This document shows, piece after piece, positions 44,480-53,550 of a stretch of 64,000 nt of DNA (the first letter of the stretch is position 1; the number at the start of each line of letters is the position of its first letter). The notes under the pieces were generated by a model. That model did not search any database, was not told the DNA's origin, and saw only the letters and a list, made by a program, of their open reading frames with translations. Source of the DNA: Marinospirillum insulare DSM 21763 (GTDB lineage Bacteria > Pseudomonadota > Gammaproteobacteria > Pseudomonadales > Halomonadaceae); assembly GCF_000686905.1 (NCBI RefSeq), contig NZ_JMLW01000010.1:30869-94868 (forward strand). The letters run 5' to 3'. The position numbers and the translations under genes are program-made.

Positions 44480-45268
44480 TTAAAACCCGAGACTGGAGAG
44501 AAGATCATCAACTTCATCCTGTCCTGACACAACGTCAATGCCATGCTTCTCTGCATTGATTACAGGCCCATCTGGAATCTGCTTGTCGATAATCTCAGTG
44601 TTTTTATCAGCATCCTTAGGTTGGATACCCGTTATTCTATCCACTTGACTAGCCATTTTTACTAAATGAACCAGACTGTCTTCTACTTCATGTACCAGAG
44701 TGATTACTTTTTTAACAACTTGACCCGTTAGGTCTTGGTAATCTTGTGCCAAAGTGATCTCACTAAAGTTACCACTAAGTACACCCGTCTGTCGTTCAGT
44801 TTCTACCAAAAAGGTATCAATGCGCCGATACAGGTCTCGGAATTCCTGTGGCTTCATTTCTCGACGAATCAGACGCCCCCACTCTTGACGCAACAAAGCA
44901 GCTTCTTTACCTAGCTCACTGGCAATTGGCATGCTTTCTTCTACCTTATCCATCGTGCGGTTTGCGGCTTTTTGGGTAAGGTTAACAATATAGTTAAGAC
45001 GGTCAGTGGCATCAGCCATCTCAGAAAGTGCTTCATCCCGATTAACTGTTGCTTGGGTATCTAGCTGAAAGCTTCTTATAGCATCATGCAGGGCACGAGT
45101 TAATTGCCCTACTTGTTGATACAGATCTTTGCTCCGCGCATCATTGATGGTCTGCAACAAGTTAACAGCATCGGCAAGAGCGCCCTGCTCAATTTTATCA
45201 ACCAGCTCGCCGGTTGTATTGCGCAGTAGCTCTTCAAAACTTCCCGGCACTTCGTTTTGCTCAGACAT
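44480..45268 (-). CDS. cheZ: Chemotaxis phosphatase CheZ
   Basis: Dephosphorylates CheY-P to end the switch signal. A long helical bundle carries the catalytic segment (ITLAQDYQDLTGQVVKKV; the DQDLTGQ-type Gln is present). The C-terminal CheY-binding peptide is QDEVDDLLSSLGF. Length 262 aa. Its end is 12 bp from cheA. Confidence 0.95.
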   Translation of the reverse strand: MSEQNEVPGSFEELLRNTTGELVDKIEQGALADAVNLLQTINDARSKDLYQQVGQLTRALHDAIRSFQLDTQATVNRDEALSEMADATDRLNYIVNLTQKAANRTMDKVEESMPIASELGKEAALLRQEWGRLIRREMKPQEFRDLYRRIDTFLVETERQTGVLSGNFSEITLAQDYQDLTGQVVKKVITLVHEVEDSLVHLVKMASQVDRITGIQPKDADKNTEIIDKQIPDGPVINAEKHGIDVVSGQDEVDDLLSSLGF

Positions 45269-45306
45269 GCATCTACCTTGGCTCTATAAAAATTAAGAAA
45301 AAGCCA

Positions 45307-45693
45307 TTATTTCTGGATGCGCTCAAAGATTTTTTCAATCTTTTCTTTTAATACAGCTGCAGTAAAAGGCTTCACAATATAACCATTAACACCAGCCTGC
45401 GCCGCAGCAACTATCTGCTCACGCTTAGACTCAGCAGTAACCATTAGAATTGGCAAGTCTTTCAAGTCTGGATCGGCACGCACATGCTTTAACAGGTCAA
45501 AACCTGTCATGCCAGGCATATTCCAATCCGTTACTAAAAAATCATAGTTTCCGGAATTCAGCATAGGTATTGCTGTAAGACCGTCGTCTGCTTCAAAGGT
45601 ATTGTTAAACCCTAAGTCACGAAGCAAGTTTTTTATGATCCTTCTCATAGTAGCAAAATCATCGACAATGAGAATCTTCATATCTTTATTCAA
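45307..45693 (-). CDS. cheY: Chemotaxis response regulator CheY
   Basis: When phosphorylated, CheY binds FliM/FliN and switches rotation. The acidic pair (VDD), phosphoacceptor Asp in [13 protein letters not shown] and Lys in IVKPFTA are all present. The start is decided by the ribosome-binding site: a strong GGAGG (45699-45703) stands 5 nt before a TTG at 45693 but 17 nt before the [11 protein letters not shown] at 45681. I therefore take the TTG (128 aa, [12 protein letters not shown]); the frame also runs further upstream, less plausibly. Confidence 0.95.
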   Translation of the reverse strand: MNKDMKILIVDDFATMRRIIKNLLRDLGFNNTFEADDGLTAIPMLNSGNYDFLVTDWNMPGMTGFDLLKHVRADPDLKDLPILMVTAESKREQIVAAAQAGVNGYIVKPFTAAVLKEKIEKIFERIQK

Positions 45694-45762
45694 GGCAACC
45701 TCCGTTAAACCTTGCAAACAGCGGTAATGATATTAGTAGAACAATACCTAAAGAGAGGCATG

Positions 45763-46500
45763 CTATACATTTTTCCAGTCGGCAAGCCTTCCGCGCAACC
45801 GCGCTGCAGCTTGACTAAGAATCTGGCTGACCCGAGACTCACTCACATTCAGAATGGCCCCAATCTCTTTCAGATTCAGTTCTTCGTTATAGTACAGAGA
45901 AAGTACCATTTGTTCACGCTCAGGCAAAGCTGAAATTGCATCGGCCAACGATTCCTGAAACCGCGATTCTTGTACTTCAGCGTAGGGCTCTTCCGCATTT
46001 TGATCGGGAACCTCGTAAGCTGAATCTTCTTGGCTGTTTACTTCCTCAAAACTAAACAGCCTAGAACCTGCAGTATCGGCTAGATACTGATTATACTCTT
46101 TTAATGTTACACCCATTTCATCTGCTATTTCATGATCTTGGGCATCACGACCTGTACGGCCTTCTATTGCTCTTACCGCTTCACTAACACGACGACTATT
46201 TTTATGTACTGACCTAGGCACCCAGTCTTGTCGGCGCACCTCATCTAGCATTGCACCCCTAATGCGTATAGATGCAAAGGTTTCAAAACTAGCACCTTTT
46301 TCTGCATCAAAGTTACGCGATGCCTCTATTAACCCCATAGATCCTGCTTGCAGCAAATCATCTAGCTCTACTGTGGCGGGCAAACGACCTAGTAAATGGT
46401 AGCCAATTTTGCGTACCAAAAGCGAGTGCTTCTCTAGCAATTTAGCATCTGCAAGCTGCTGATTGCGGGAGTAAATATTAAGACCCTTGGTTGCTGTCAT
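45763..46500 (-). CDS. fliA: Flagellar sigma factor sigma-28 FliA
   Basis: Directs RNA polymerase to late flagellar genes. Regions 2 (LDDLLQAGSMGLIEASRNFD, ASIRIRGAMLDEVRRQDWVPR), 3 and 4 (LNLKEIGAILNVSESRVSQIL) are clear. Length 245 aa is typical. Its target consensus fits the two divergent promoters at 21542-21591. It starts only 22 bp after the flhF end; the fleN/flhG gene usually found between them is absent. Confidence 0.96.
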   Translation of the reverse strand: MTATKGLNIYSRNQQLADAKLLEKHSLLVRKIGYHLLGRLPATVELDDLLQAGSMGLIEASRNFDAEKGASFETFASIRIRGAMLDEVRRQDWVPRSVHKNSRRVSEAVRAIEGRTGRDAQDHEIADEMGVTLKEYNQYLADTAGSRLFSFEEVNSQEDSAYEVPDQNAEEPYAEVQESRFQESLADAISALPEREQMVLSLYYNEELNLKEIGAILNVSESRVSQILSQAAARLRGRLADWKNV

Positions 46501-46522
46501 TTATTAAGCTCACTCACTATCC

Positions 46523-47806
46523 CTAGGTTTCTTCACTGCGTTCTACATCTCTAACAAATCTTGCCAGAATGGATGTAGGGCTTGCTAGCTGAACATCATC
46601 CGGTATTTTTTGACCATTGGTTAGGTAGCTAACCGGAAGCCGTTTCTCTAGCACTAAGCCTAGCACTTCACCTAGGTGCATGGCTTCATCTAATTTGGTT
46701 AATATACACCCATTTAAGCCTGCCTCTCGGTAAGCATCATAGGTATCTAATAAAACCCTTGCCTGACTGGTTGTAGGCAAAACTAAAAAACGTCGAATAC
46801 GTGCCTGAGCTGATGCCAATAGATCAACTTGTGTTTGCAAGTTGGGATCACGCACATTTAATCCTGCTGTATCTATCAATACAAGGCTTTTTCCTCGTAG
46901 AGATCTAAGTGTCATATCTAGGGAGTTGTTTTCATCTACTACCCTTACGGTAACACCTAGTATACGACCAACAGTACGTAGTTGCTCATAAGCTGCTATG
47001 CGATAACAATCGGTTGTCACTAGAGCCAAACCATCTGCACCATGATTCAACACATAACGTGCAGCCAACTTACTAATAGTGGTTGTTTTGCCTACACCTG
47101 TTGGCCCTAGCAAGGCAACAACACCACCTTTATCAATAAACTCTTCGTCTAGCGTTTGAACTTCACCTTTCAAACGGTCTAATATTTGCTGCCAAGCGGT
47201 TTTGTTATCACTCTCAGGATTTATTTTAACCAATTTTAACAAGCGCTTGATATAGGTGTCACTAAATCCTGCCATAAGCAAACGATTACGAACTAAAGCT
47301 TCAGCAGGGTTGCGGTAAGAATCTTGTTCACGCATTTGCTCTTTAAGTAGGTCACGCAAACTCTGTATTTCAGATTGCATAGCCTGCATAGCTTGATCAC
47401 TAGCTGAATGCCCACCTCTGGTAACTGGTGGCGAATAATCTTCGTAACTGGAAGGCGGAGCATCCATGCCTTCACTATAACCGTCTGACAAAATTCCGAG
47501 CTGCCGCACACGAGCCTTTCTTTGAAAAGCATTTTCGCCGCCCGTATCGAAGCTGGCTCCTGATAAGATTCGCTGGCGTGCTTCATCTAGCTCTCGCTGC
47601 AAGGCTTCACCTTGATCAGCACTTTTAAGTGCATCTGCTACATTTCTTGGACTAGCATCGCCGTCATAATCTAGTGCACAAACAATTTCTACACCATTAT
47701 CAACTTTTTTATTAGAGAGGATAACAGCGTCATCGCCTAGCTCATCACGAACTTGGCGCATTGCTTGCCTAGAATCAGCACCAAAAAAGCGTTTTACCCT
47801 CATCAA
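46523..47806 (-). CDS. flhF: Flagellar placement GTPase FlhF
   Basis: An SRP-family GTPase that marks the pole for flagellum assembly. The N-terminal B domain (MRVKRFFGADSRQAMRQVRDE) and a linker (about 60-190) lead to the NG domain with G1 LLGPTGVGKTTTISKLAA, VTTDCYRIAAYEQL, LIDTAGLNVRDP and LTKLDEAMHLGEVL. Length 427 aa. It lies between flhA and fliA. Confidence 0.95.
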   Translation of the reverse strand: MMRVKRFFGADSRQAMRQVRDELGDDAVILSNKKVDNGVEIVCALDYDGDASPRNVADALKSADQGEALQRELDEARQRILSGASFDTGGENAFQRKARVRQLGILSDGYSEGMDAPPSSYEDYSPPVTRGGHSASDQAMQAMQSEIQSLRDLLKEQMREQDSYRNPAEALVRNRLLMAGFSDTYIKRLLKLVKINPESDNKTAWQQILDRLKGEVQTLDEEFIDKGGVVALLGPTGVGKTTTISKLAARYVLNHGADGLALVTTDCYRIAAYEQLRTVGRILGVTVRVVDENNSLDMTLRSLRGKSLVLIDTAGLNVRDPNLQTQVDLLASAQARIRRFLVLPTTSQARVLLDTYDAYREAGLNGCILTKLDEAMHLGEVLGLVLEKRLPVSYLTNGQKIPDDVQLASPTSILARFVRDVERSEET

Positions 47807-47835
47807 CGAACCTCTTATGCCTCTACTACTAACAC

Positions 47836-49956
47836 CTACTGACCAATAGTTGCCACGATAGTAATTTGTTTGTTATCAGGTATTTCCTGGTAAGAAAGCA
47901 CATGCACATTCTGAATACCATAGCGCACAAACCTAGCCATAACTGGCCTAACGGGTGCAGCTGTTACTAGCACTGCTGGATTACCAGCCATTTCCTGCTG
48001 CTGTGCAACTTCACTTAAAGACTGCTGTAATTTTTCTGCCATAGCAGGCTCAAGTATCAACTGGTCAGTTTCACCACCCTGTTGGGCTGCCTGCTGCACA
48101 CTCTTAAGTAGTAATTGCTCTAACTGAGGCTCTAGCGTTATTACGGCTAGATGCTCACTTGGCCCAGTAATCGCTTGTACGATAGAGCGAGATAAAGCTA
48201 CACGCACAGCTGAAGTTAGCTGTACAGGATCTCGTGTTGTGTGCGCCGCCTCAACTAAAGACTGGGCAATGGACCTAAAGTCTCTAACCGGCACCTGCTC
48301 TGTTAATAAGTTCTGTAGCACTTTCAGCAAGATAGATAGAGTAACACTCTCCGGCACTAGCTGCTCAGAAAGTTTTGGTGCAGTTTGCGCCAACATATCA
48401 AGCATTTTATGCACATCATCATGACCAATAAGCTCGTGTGCAAAATCATGCATTATTTGGTTAAGCTGTGTTGCTATAACTGTACTAGCATCGACTACAG
48501 TATAACCCAGAGTCTGGGCTTCTTCTCTTTGACTAGAGTTAATCCATACTGCCTCTAAACCAAACGCTGGATCACGGCCTTTAATACCGTTGATAGGGCC
48601 ATAAACTTGCCCTGGGTTTATAGCCATCTCTCTTTCTGGATGCACTTCGGCTTCGCCCACTGCCACCCCTTTAAGAATTATACGATAACTATTCGGGGTT
48701 AAGTCTAGGTTGTCGCGTATGTGTACTGAAGGCATTAAAAAGCCTAGGTCTTGAGATAGCTTTTTTCTTATCCCTTTAATTCGCCCTAGCAACTGACCAC
48801 CTTGGGTTTTATCAACTAAAGGAATTAATCGATAGCCAACTTCTAGCCCAAGAAGGTCAACGGGCGCTACATCCTGCCAATTCAATTCTTTTTGATCTAC
48901 TACGTCTGGGTCTGGGGTCATAGGCAACTGACTTGCAACCTGAGCAGCGGCAGCCTCTTCGGCCAGTTGTTTTTGCTGCATACGAAATATTAGAAACGCA
49001 CCACCACCCGCCAGAGTAGCCAAACCTAAAAAAGCCAGATGCGGCATACCGGGTATTAAGCCCATAATCACCATTAAGCTAGCCGCAACAGCCAAAGCCT
49101 TAGGCGTGCCAAACATTTGTGAAGAAATTTGCGTAGAAAGGTTTTGAGTTGAGTTAACTCGGGTAACCATAATTGCAGCAGCAACTGATAGCATTAGTGA
49201 AGGAATTTGTGCTACCAAGCCATCACCAATGGTTAACAAAACATAACGCTCAGCTGCTAAAGCAAAGGATAAATCGTGCTGAAACATACCAATTAATAGG
49301 CCACCTATCACGTTGATGACCAAAATCATAATACCTGCTACGGCATCACCACGAACAAACTTACTGGCACCATCCATTGAACCGTAGAAATCGGCTTCTG
49401 AAGCTATGTCTTCACGACGATTCTTAGCTTCTTCTTGGTCAATTAAGCCTGCGTTAAGGTCAGCGTCAATGGCCATTTGCTTACCCGGCATGGCGTCTAG
49501 GGTAAAACGAGCACTCACCTCTGATATGCGCCCAGCACCTTTAGTGATTACCACAAAATTTATAATCATCAAGATCATAAACACTATGGCGCCCACCACA
49601 TAGTTACCGCCTATAAGTACAGCACCAAAAGCCTCGATAACCTTACCCGCAGCATCACCACCCTCATGACCATTAAGTAAAACAATACGAGTGGAAGCAA
49701 CGTTAAGCGCTAAACGTAATAGGGTGGCAACAAGCAAAATGGTAGGAAAAACGGCAAAATCTAAAGGCCGCATAGCATAAACGGCCACTAGCAAGATCAC
49801 GATTGCAAAGGCAATATTAAAAGTAAAAAATACGTCCAATAAAAACACTGGCATAGGCAGAGTCATCATGCCTAGCAAGCTTAAAAGCAAAATAGGAATA
49901 CCTACCTGGCTTTGTACTAGAGTTCGTAAGTGTTTTTGAAACTGAGTTCGATCCAT
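47836..49956 (-). CDS. flhA: Flagellar type III export protein FlhA
   Basis: The major gate component of the flagellar export apparatus. Eight membrane helices in the N-terminal half with the FHIPEP-family loop (ISEVSARFTLDAMPGKQMAIDADLNAGLI, split) and a large cytosolic substrate-docking domain (about 370-706). Length 706 aa is normal. The 119-bp gap to flhB holds two small hairpins. Confidence 0.97.
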   Translation of the reverse strand: MDRTQFQKHLRTLVQSQVGIPILLLSLLGMMTLPMPVFLLDVFFTFNIAFAIVILLVAVYAMRPLDFAVFPTILLVATLLRLALNVASTRIVLLNGHEGGDAAGKVIEAFGAVLIGGNYVVGAIVFMILMIINFVVITKGAGRISEVSARFTLDAMPGKQMAIDADLNAGLIDQEEAKNRREDIASEADFYGSMDGASKFVRGDAVAGIMILVINVIGGLLIGMFQHDLSFALAAERYVLLTIGDGLVAQIPSLMLSVAAAIMVTRVNSTQNLSTQISSQMFGTPKALAVAASLMVIMGLIPGMPHLAFLGLATLAGGGAFLIFRMQQKQLAEEAAAAQVASQLPMTPDPDVVDQKELNWQDVAPVDLLGLEVGYRLIPLVDKTQGGQLLGRIKGIRKKLSQDLGFLMPSVHIRDNLDLTPNSYRIILKGVAVGEAEVHPEREMAINPGQVYGPINGIKGRDPAFGLEAVWINSSQREEAQTLGYTVVDASTVIATQLNQIMHDFAHELIGHDDVHKMLDMLAQTAPKLSEQLVPESVTLSILLKVLQNLLTEQVPVRDFRSIAQSLVEAAHTTRDPVQLTSAVRVALSRSIVQAITGPSEHLAVITLEPQLEQLLLKSVQQAAQQGGETDQLILEPAMAEKLQQSLSEVAQQQEMAGNPAVLVTAAPVRPVMARFVRYGIQNVHVLSYQEIPDNKQITIVATIGQ

Positions 49957-49978
49957 GTATCACCTGGTTTAGCACACA

Positions 49979-49999
49979 AATGTCAGGCAGCCCGACATT
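49979..49999. repeat. Inverted repeat upstream of flhA
   Basis: AATGTC-A-GGC-A-GCC-C-GACATT, a 21-bp near-palindrome with one internal mismatch, about 23 bp before the flhA start. It could be an operator or an RNA hairpin; no T-run follows on the transcribed strand beyond a short TTTG. Confidence 0.55.
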
Positions 50000-50026
50000 A
50001 CCGCCGCAGAAGTATGCCAAGATCTG

Positions 50027-50047
50027 TCCATGAAATAAACTCATGGA
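50027..50047. repeat. Inverted repeat between flhB and flhA
   Basis: TCCATGA-N7-TCATGGA, 7-bp perfect arms, about 30 bp after the flhB stop. It is the second palindrome in this 119-bp gap. Confidence 0.5.
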
Positions 50048-50075
50048 ATATATCCATAATTAGTAGTTTTGTAAG

Positions 50076-51215
50076 TTAGCCCTCACCTGGGTCTAAATCA
50101 GGTGGTACTTCTACCTCAGTTACCTTAGCAGGCTTCTTAGCTTTACCTGCTTTATGCTGCTTCATTTGGAAAACATAAGCTAGCACTTGTGCAACAGCTT
50201 TATAGAGCGCTTGAGGTATTTCTTCACCTATCTCGGTTGAATAATAAATTGCCCGAGTTAAAGGCGGTAACTGCAAAACCGGGATTTGATAATGATCTGC
50301 TATCTCGCGTATTTTTGCAGCCAAATGATCACTACCCTTAGCTAGTACACTAGGGGCAGCATTACCCGATTCATCGTATTTTAAAGCAACAGCATAGTGC
50401 GTTGGGTTAGTAATAATAACATCTGCATCTGGAACATCTGACATCATACGCCTTTGTGCCATTTCCATTTGCATTCGACGAATACGACTTTTAACCTCTG
50501 GTTTACCTTCGGTATTTTTATGTTCGTCTTTAACCTCTTGCAGTGTCATTTTTAACTTTTCAGTGTGCTGATGGATTTGCCAAGGTACGTCTATAAGCAC
50601 CACCACAATGAGTGACGCGCTGATCGCTACAAAAGACCAAATAATTAAATAGCTCCCTTTTGCTATAGCAGCTTTAAGCGGCATGGCACCCAGGGTGGCA
50701 AACTCACCCCTCAGACCCCAAATAATAACAAAAGAAACCCCAGCAACTAACAGAACTTTAGCGACCGACTTAACAAACTCAACCAGAGAGTTCTTAGAAA
50801 AGATTCGCTTAATACCAGAAATTGGGTTCAGCTTACTAAACTTTGGTATGAGCGCTTTTCCAGTAAAGTTCCACCCACCAATCACTATTTGTGACAAGGC
50901 ACCGACTAAAAAAAGAACAATTAAAAAGGGTAAAACCACCCAGAGTGCACGCCAAACTGAACTGGTAAAATGCGTAAACATTGCATCATGACTGGTTACA
51001 TCAAAGCGTGTTAAATCAAAATTAAAAGCAAACAGCTCTAAAGCTTTAACACCCATCCATTGACCAAAAATCAAGAGTGCAAAACCACTAGCTAACAATA
51101 AAGCAGCCGTAGTGAGCTCTTTAGACCGAGCAACCTCACCATCACGCCGCGACTCCTCTTTACGTTTCGACGTGGGTTCTTCTGTTTTTTCTTGACCATC
51201 TTGGTTTTCTGCCAT
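50076..51215 (-). CDS. flhB: Flagellar export switch protein FlhB
   Basis: Controls the change from rod/hook to filament export. Four membrane helices follow a charged N-terminus (KTEEPTSKRKEESRRDGEVARS). The cytoplasmic domain contains the autocleavage NPTH motif (DADVIITNPTHYAVALKY). Length 379 aa is normal. It shares 1 bp with fliR. A second, free FlhB-C-like protein is encoded at 38019-38312. Confidence 0.96.
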   Translation of the reverse strand: MAENQDGQEKTEEPTSKRKEESRRDGEVARSKELTTAALLLASGFALLIFGQWMGVKALELFAFNFDLTRFDVTSHDAMFTHFTSSVWRALWVVLPFLIVLFLVGALSQIVIGGWNFTGKALIPKFSKLNPISGIKRIFSKNSLVEFVKSVAKVLLVAGVSFVIIWGLRGEFATLGAMPLKAAIAKGSYLIIWSFVAISASLIVVVLIDVPWQIHQHTEKLKMTLQEVKDEHKNTEGKPEVKSRIRRMQMEMAQRRMMSDVPDADVIITNPTHYAVALKYDESGNAAPSVLAKGSDHLAAKIREIADHYQIPVLQLPPLTRAIYYSTEIGEEIPQALYKAVAQVLAYVFQMKQHKAGKAKKPAKVTEVEVPPDLDPGEG

Positions 51216-51994
51216 TATTTCAGCTCCAACCAGACTCTAAGTAAATCAAACACATCCCTTGCCATACGATCGTAATGAAAAAGGTACTCAGTACTCCACA
51301 TCCACAACTCTAACAAACCTAAAATCATCATTACTGGAAAACCAATAACAAAAATATTTAACTGTGGAGCCGCTCTGGTCACAACACCTAAGGCAATATT
51401 AACAACTAATTTAGCTATAATAATTGGCATTGCCATCAAAAGAGCACCAGCAAATAACCAACCACCCTGAACTGCTATCATCCAGGAGCGTTCTCGTGTT
51501 AAACCCTCCCAACCAACGGGAATAATTGTAAAACTTTCAGCTAGGGTATAAATAACAACCAAATGTCCACCCGTAGCCAAGAAAACCAAATTGGTTAAAA
51601 TCAAGGTATATTGACTTAGAACAGTAACATTAACACCACTGGCTGGGTCTGCCATTTGCGCCATACCCATACCTATTTGCATAGCAACTATTTGCCCAAA
51701 AATAATAAATACTTGAAACAAAAGCTGTACTAAAAAACCAAGGCTGACCCCTATAAGAATTTGTTGGGCAACTAACAACCAGGTTTGAGGTGACAAGGCA
51801 TCGGTTACGGGTACAGGTGGCAATAAAGGTAGCAGTACCAAAGTAAGAAAAAATGCCAACCCAATACGCACTTGAGCTGGCACCATATTCGCCCCAAAAA
51901 TTGGAGCCACCATAAAAAAAGCACCAATACGAAAAAAAGGCCATAAAAAGCTACCTACCCAGGCCGTTAATTCAGCATCGGTTAAGCCAGTCAT
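51215..51994 (-). CDS. fliR: Flagellar export protein FliR
   Basis: A component of the FliPQR export pore. Six hydrophobic segments; family motifs AFFMVAPIFGANMVPAQVRIG and GMGMAQMADPASGVNVTVLSQ (in short pieces) are clear. Length 259 aa. It lies between fliQ and flhB. Confidence 0.95.
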   Translation of the reverse strand: MTGLTDAELTAWVGSFLWPFFRIGAFFMVAPIFGANMVPAQVRIGLAFFLTLVLLPLLPPVPVTDALSPQTWLLVAQQILIGVSLGFLVQLLFQVFIIFGQIVAMQIGMGMAQMADPASGVNVTVLSQYTLILTNLVFLATGGHLVVIYTLAESFTIIPVGWEGLTRERSWMIAVQGGWLFAGALLMAMPIIIAKLVVNIALGVVTRAAPQLNIFVIGFPVMMILGLLELWMWSTEYLFHYDRMARDVFDLLRVWLELK

Positions 51995-52003
51995 TTAGCC
52001 ACC

Positions 52004-52273
52004 CTAACCAATCAGATAGGGAATATTTTGTGCGAGACGTTGAAAAAACTCCATCAACATCCGCAAAATAGTAGGACCAGCAATAATAAGCGCTAGCAAA
52101 GTAGCCATAAGGCGCGGTAAAAAGCTAAGTGTTTGTTCGTTTATTTGTGTGGCCGCTTGAAAAACTGCAACGATCAACCCCATTAAGAGGCCGGGAACAA
52201 CACCAATTAAAACAATGATAATAACAAGAAAAAGCGCTTCCCGTAAAAGATCGACTGCAACCTCAGGTGTCAT
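52004..52273 (-). CDS. fliQ: Flagellar export protein FliQ
   Basis: An 89-residue pore component with two membrane helices (FLVIIIVLIGVVPGLLMGLIV and LMATLLALIIAGPTIL) and the conserved AATQINEQTLSFLPR between them. It lies between fliP and fliR with short gaps. Confidence 0.95.
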   Translation of the reverse strand: MTPEVAVDLLREALFLVIIIVLIGVVPGLLMGLIVAVFQAATQINEQTLSFLPRLMATLLALIIAGPTILRMLMEFFQRLAQNIPYLIG

Positions 52274-52309
52274 TTAAAGCCCCCAGTTATTAATAGTTTA
52301 GCAGTAAGG

Positions 52310-53068
52310 CTAATAACCATAACTTGCTGCCAGAGTACCCATAACCAAAGTCCAGCCATCAACCAAAACAAACAACATTATTTTAAAGGGTAAAGAGATA
52401 ATGATAGGCGATAACATCATCATACCCATAGCCATCAATATACTTGCCACCACCATATCGAGTATTAAAAAGGGAATAAACAGCATAAACCCTATTTGAA
52501 AAGCTGTTTTTAATTCACTTGTAACAAAAGCAGGCACCAGCACCACAAAGGGTACTTCTTCAGGCGACGCTATAACATCATAGCCACCAATGCGGGCAAA
52601 CATATCCAAGTCAACTTCTCGTGTTTGCGAAAGCATAAATTCTTGCAGAGGCGCTCTGGCTAAATTAACCGCTTCTAACGGACTGATTTCTTCTGCTATA
52701 TAAGGTTGCAAGGCTTCAGCATTCACCTTTTCCCATACGGGTGTCATGATAAAAAAGGTTAAAAAAAGCGCTAAACCCAAAACTATTTGGTTAGAGGGTG
52801 TTTGCTGCAAACCTAAAGCTTGTCGCAAAATTGCTAAAACTATAATAATACGAGTAAAGCTAGTCATCATAATCAGCATAGACGGCAAAAGCGTCAGAGC
52901 TGTCATAATGGCTAAAATTTGAATGGTCACCGAATAGGTTTGGCTGCCATCTTCATTGGGCACCATTCGTAAAGCTTCTATACCTAAGGGGTCTGCAAAA
53001 ACCTGGCTAGAAAAAACGAATAAGAAAACCATAAATGAGAATAAAACTAACCGACTTGTCCATTTCAT
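52310..53068 (-). CDS. fliP: Flagellar export protein FliP
   Basis: Forms the export pore with FliQ and FliR. A cleavable-type N-terminal signal ([19 protein letters not shown]) and four helices are seen, with [27 protein letters not shown] and [23 protein letters not shown] (split) typical of the family. Length 252 aa. Its start overlaps the fliO end by 4 bp. Confidence 0.96.
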   Translation of the reverse strand: MKWTSRLVLFSFMVFLFVFSSQVFADPLGIEALRMVPNEDGSQTYSVTIQILAIMTALTLLPSMLIMMTSFTRIIIVLAILRQALGLQQTPSNQIVLGLALFLTFFIMTPVWEKVNAEALQPYIAEEISPLEAVNLARAPLQEFMLSQTREVDLDMFARIGGYDVIASPEEVPFVVLVPAFVTSELKTAFQIGFMLFIPFLILDMVVASILMAMGMMMLSPIIISLPFKIMLFVLVDGWTLVMGTLAASYGY

Positions 53069-53550
53069 TTGCTTCCTTTCTCCTTGGAGTCAGTCGTTGT
53101 AGCTTTATTCTTTACTAACCAATCTTGCATAAACTGCTTAAAAGCTGGCTTAGTATCTTTTTTTGCTAGATCAATAGGGGTTTTTAATTCATGTAGGCAG
53201 GTTATTTGCTGGCTAGTAACACCTAATAAAAGCTGTTCTTCTCCCACCTGAACCAATAAAAGTTTTTCTCGACTACCCAAAGATGAAACAGCTAGCGTTT
53301 GTATAGCGCTCGAACTCCCTATAACCCCAGGCGCTAAGCGCATACGCTTGGCAAGCCAAGCTAAAGTAAACATTAGTAGCAAGACTAAAAGCAAACCAAG
53401 GAAAACACGTGTTGCTAAAGCACCCGTACTCGCAACATTTGGCTCAACACTTGCCAATAAAGGCTTGGCAGCAAACAAGAAAAACAGCAAACAAGAGTTT
53501 CTTGTTTGCTGTTTTAGATAAACAACCCTTTTTGCTAGCATAGCTATCAA
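53065..53550 (-). CDS. fliO: Flagellar export assembly protein FliO
   Basis: Assists assembly of the FliP ring. It has a hydrophobic leader ([16 protein letters not shown]), a membrane helix ([20 protein letters not shown]) and a conserved cytoplasmic part ([21 protein letters not shown]). Length 161 aa. Start choice is uncertain: a TTG at 53550 overlaps the fliN stop and an ATG lies three codons later (53541); neither has a clear ribosome-binding site. Codons about 12-23 form a perfect 16-bp hairpin. Confidence 0.88.
   Translation of the reverse strand: MIAMLAKRVVYLKQQTRNSCLLFFLFAAKPLLASVEPNVASTGALATRVFLGLLLVLLLMFTLAWLAKRMRLAPGVIGSSSAIQTLAVSSLGSREKLLLVQVGEEQLLLGVTSQQITCLHELKTPIDLAKKDTKPAFKQFMQDWLVKNKATTTDSKEKGSK
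53482..53516. repeat. Perfect 16-bp hairpin inside the start of fliO
   Basis: Arms AAAACAGCAAACAAGA (53482-53497) and TCTTGTTTGCTGTTTT (53501-53516) around a 3-nt loop. A further direct copy of CAGCAAACAAG lies at 53470-53480. On the transcribed (minus) strand the stem ends in a short T-run, so it resembles a weak terminator or attenuator about 34 bp after the fliN stop, within the fliO signal-sequence codons. Confidence 0.75.

Noticed and set aside
50001..50018. Minus-strand TGGCATACTTCTGC upstream of flhA as a sigma-54 promoter
   Set aside because: The GG-to-GC spacing is 9, not the required 10 bp, and the -12 element is poor.
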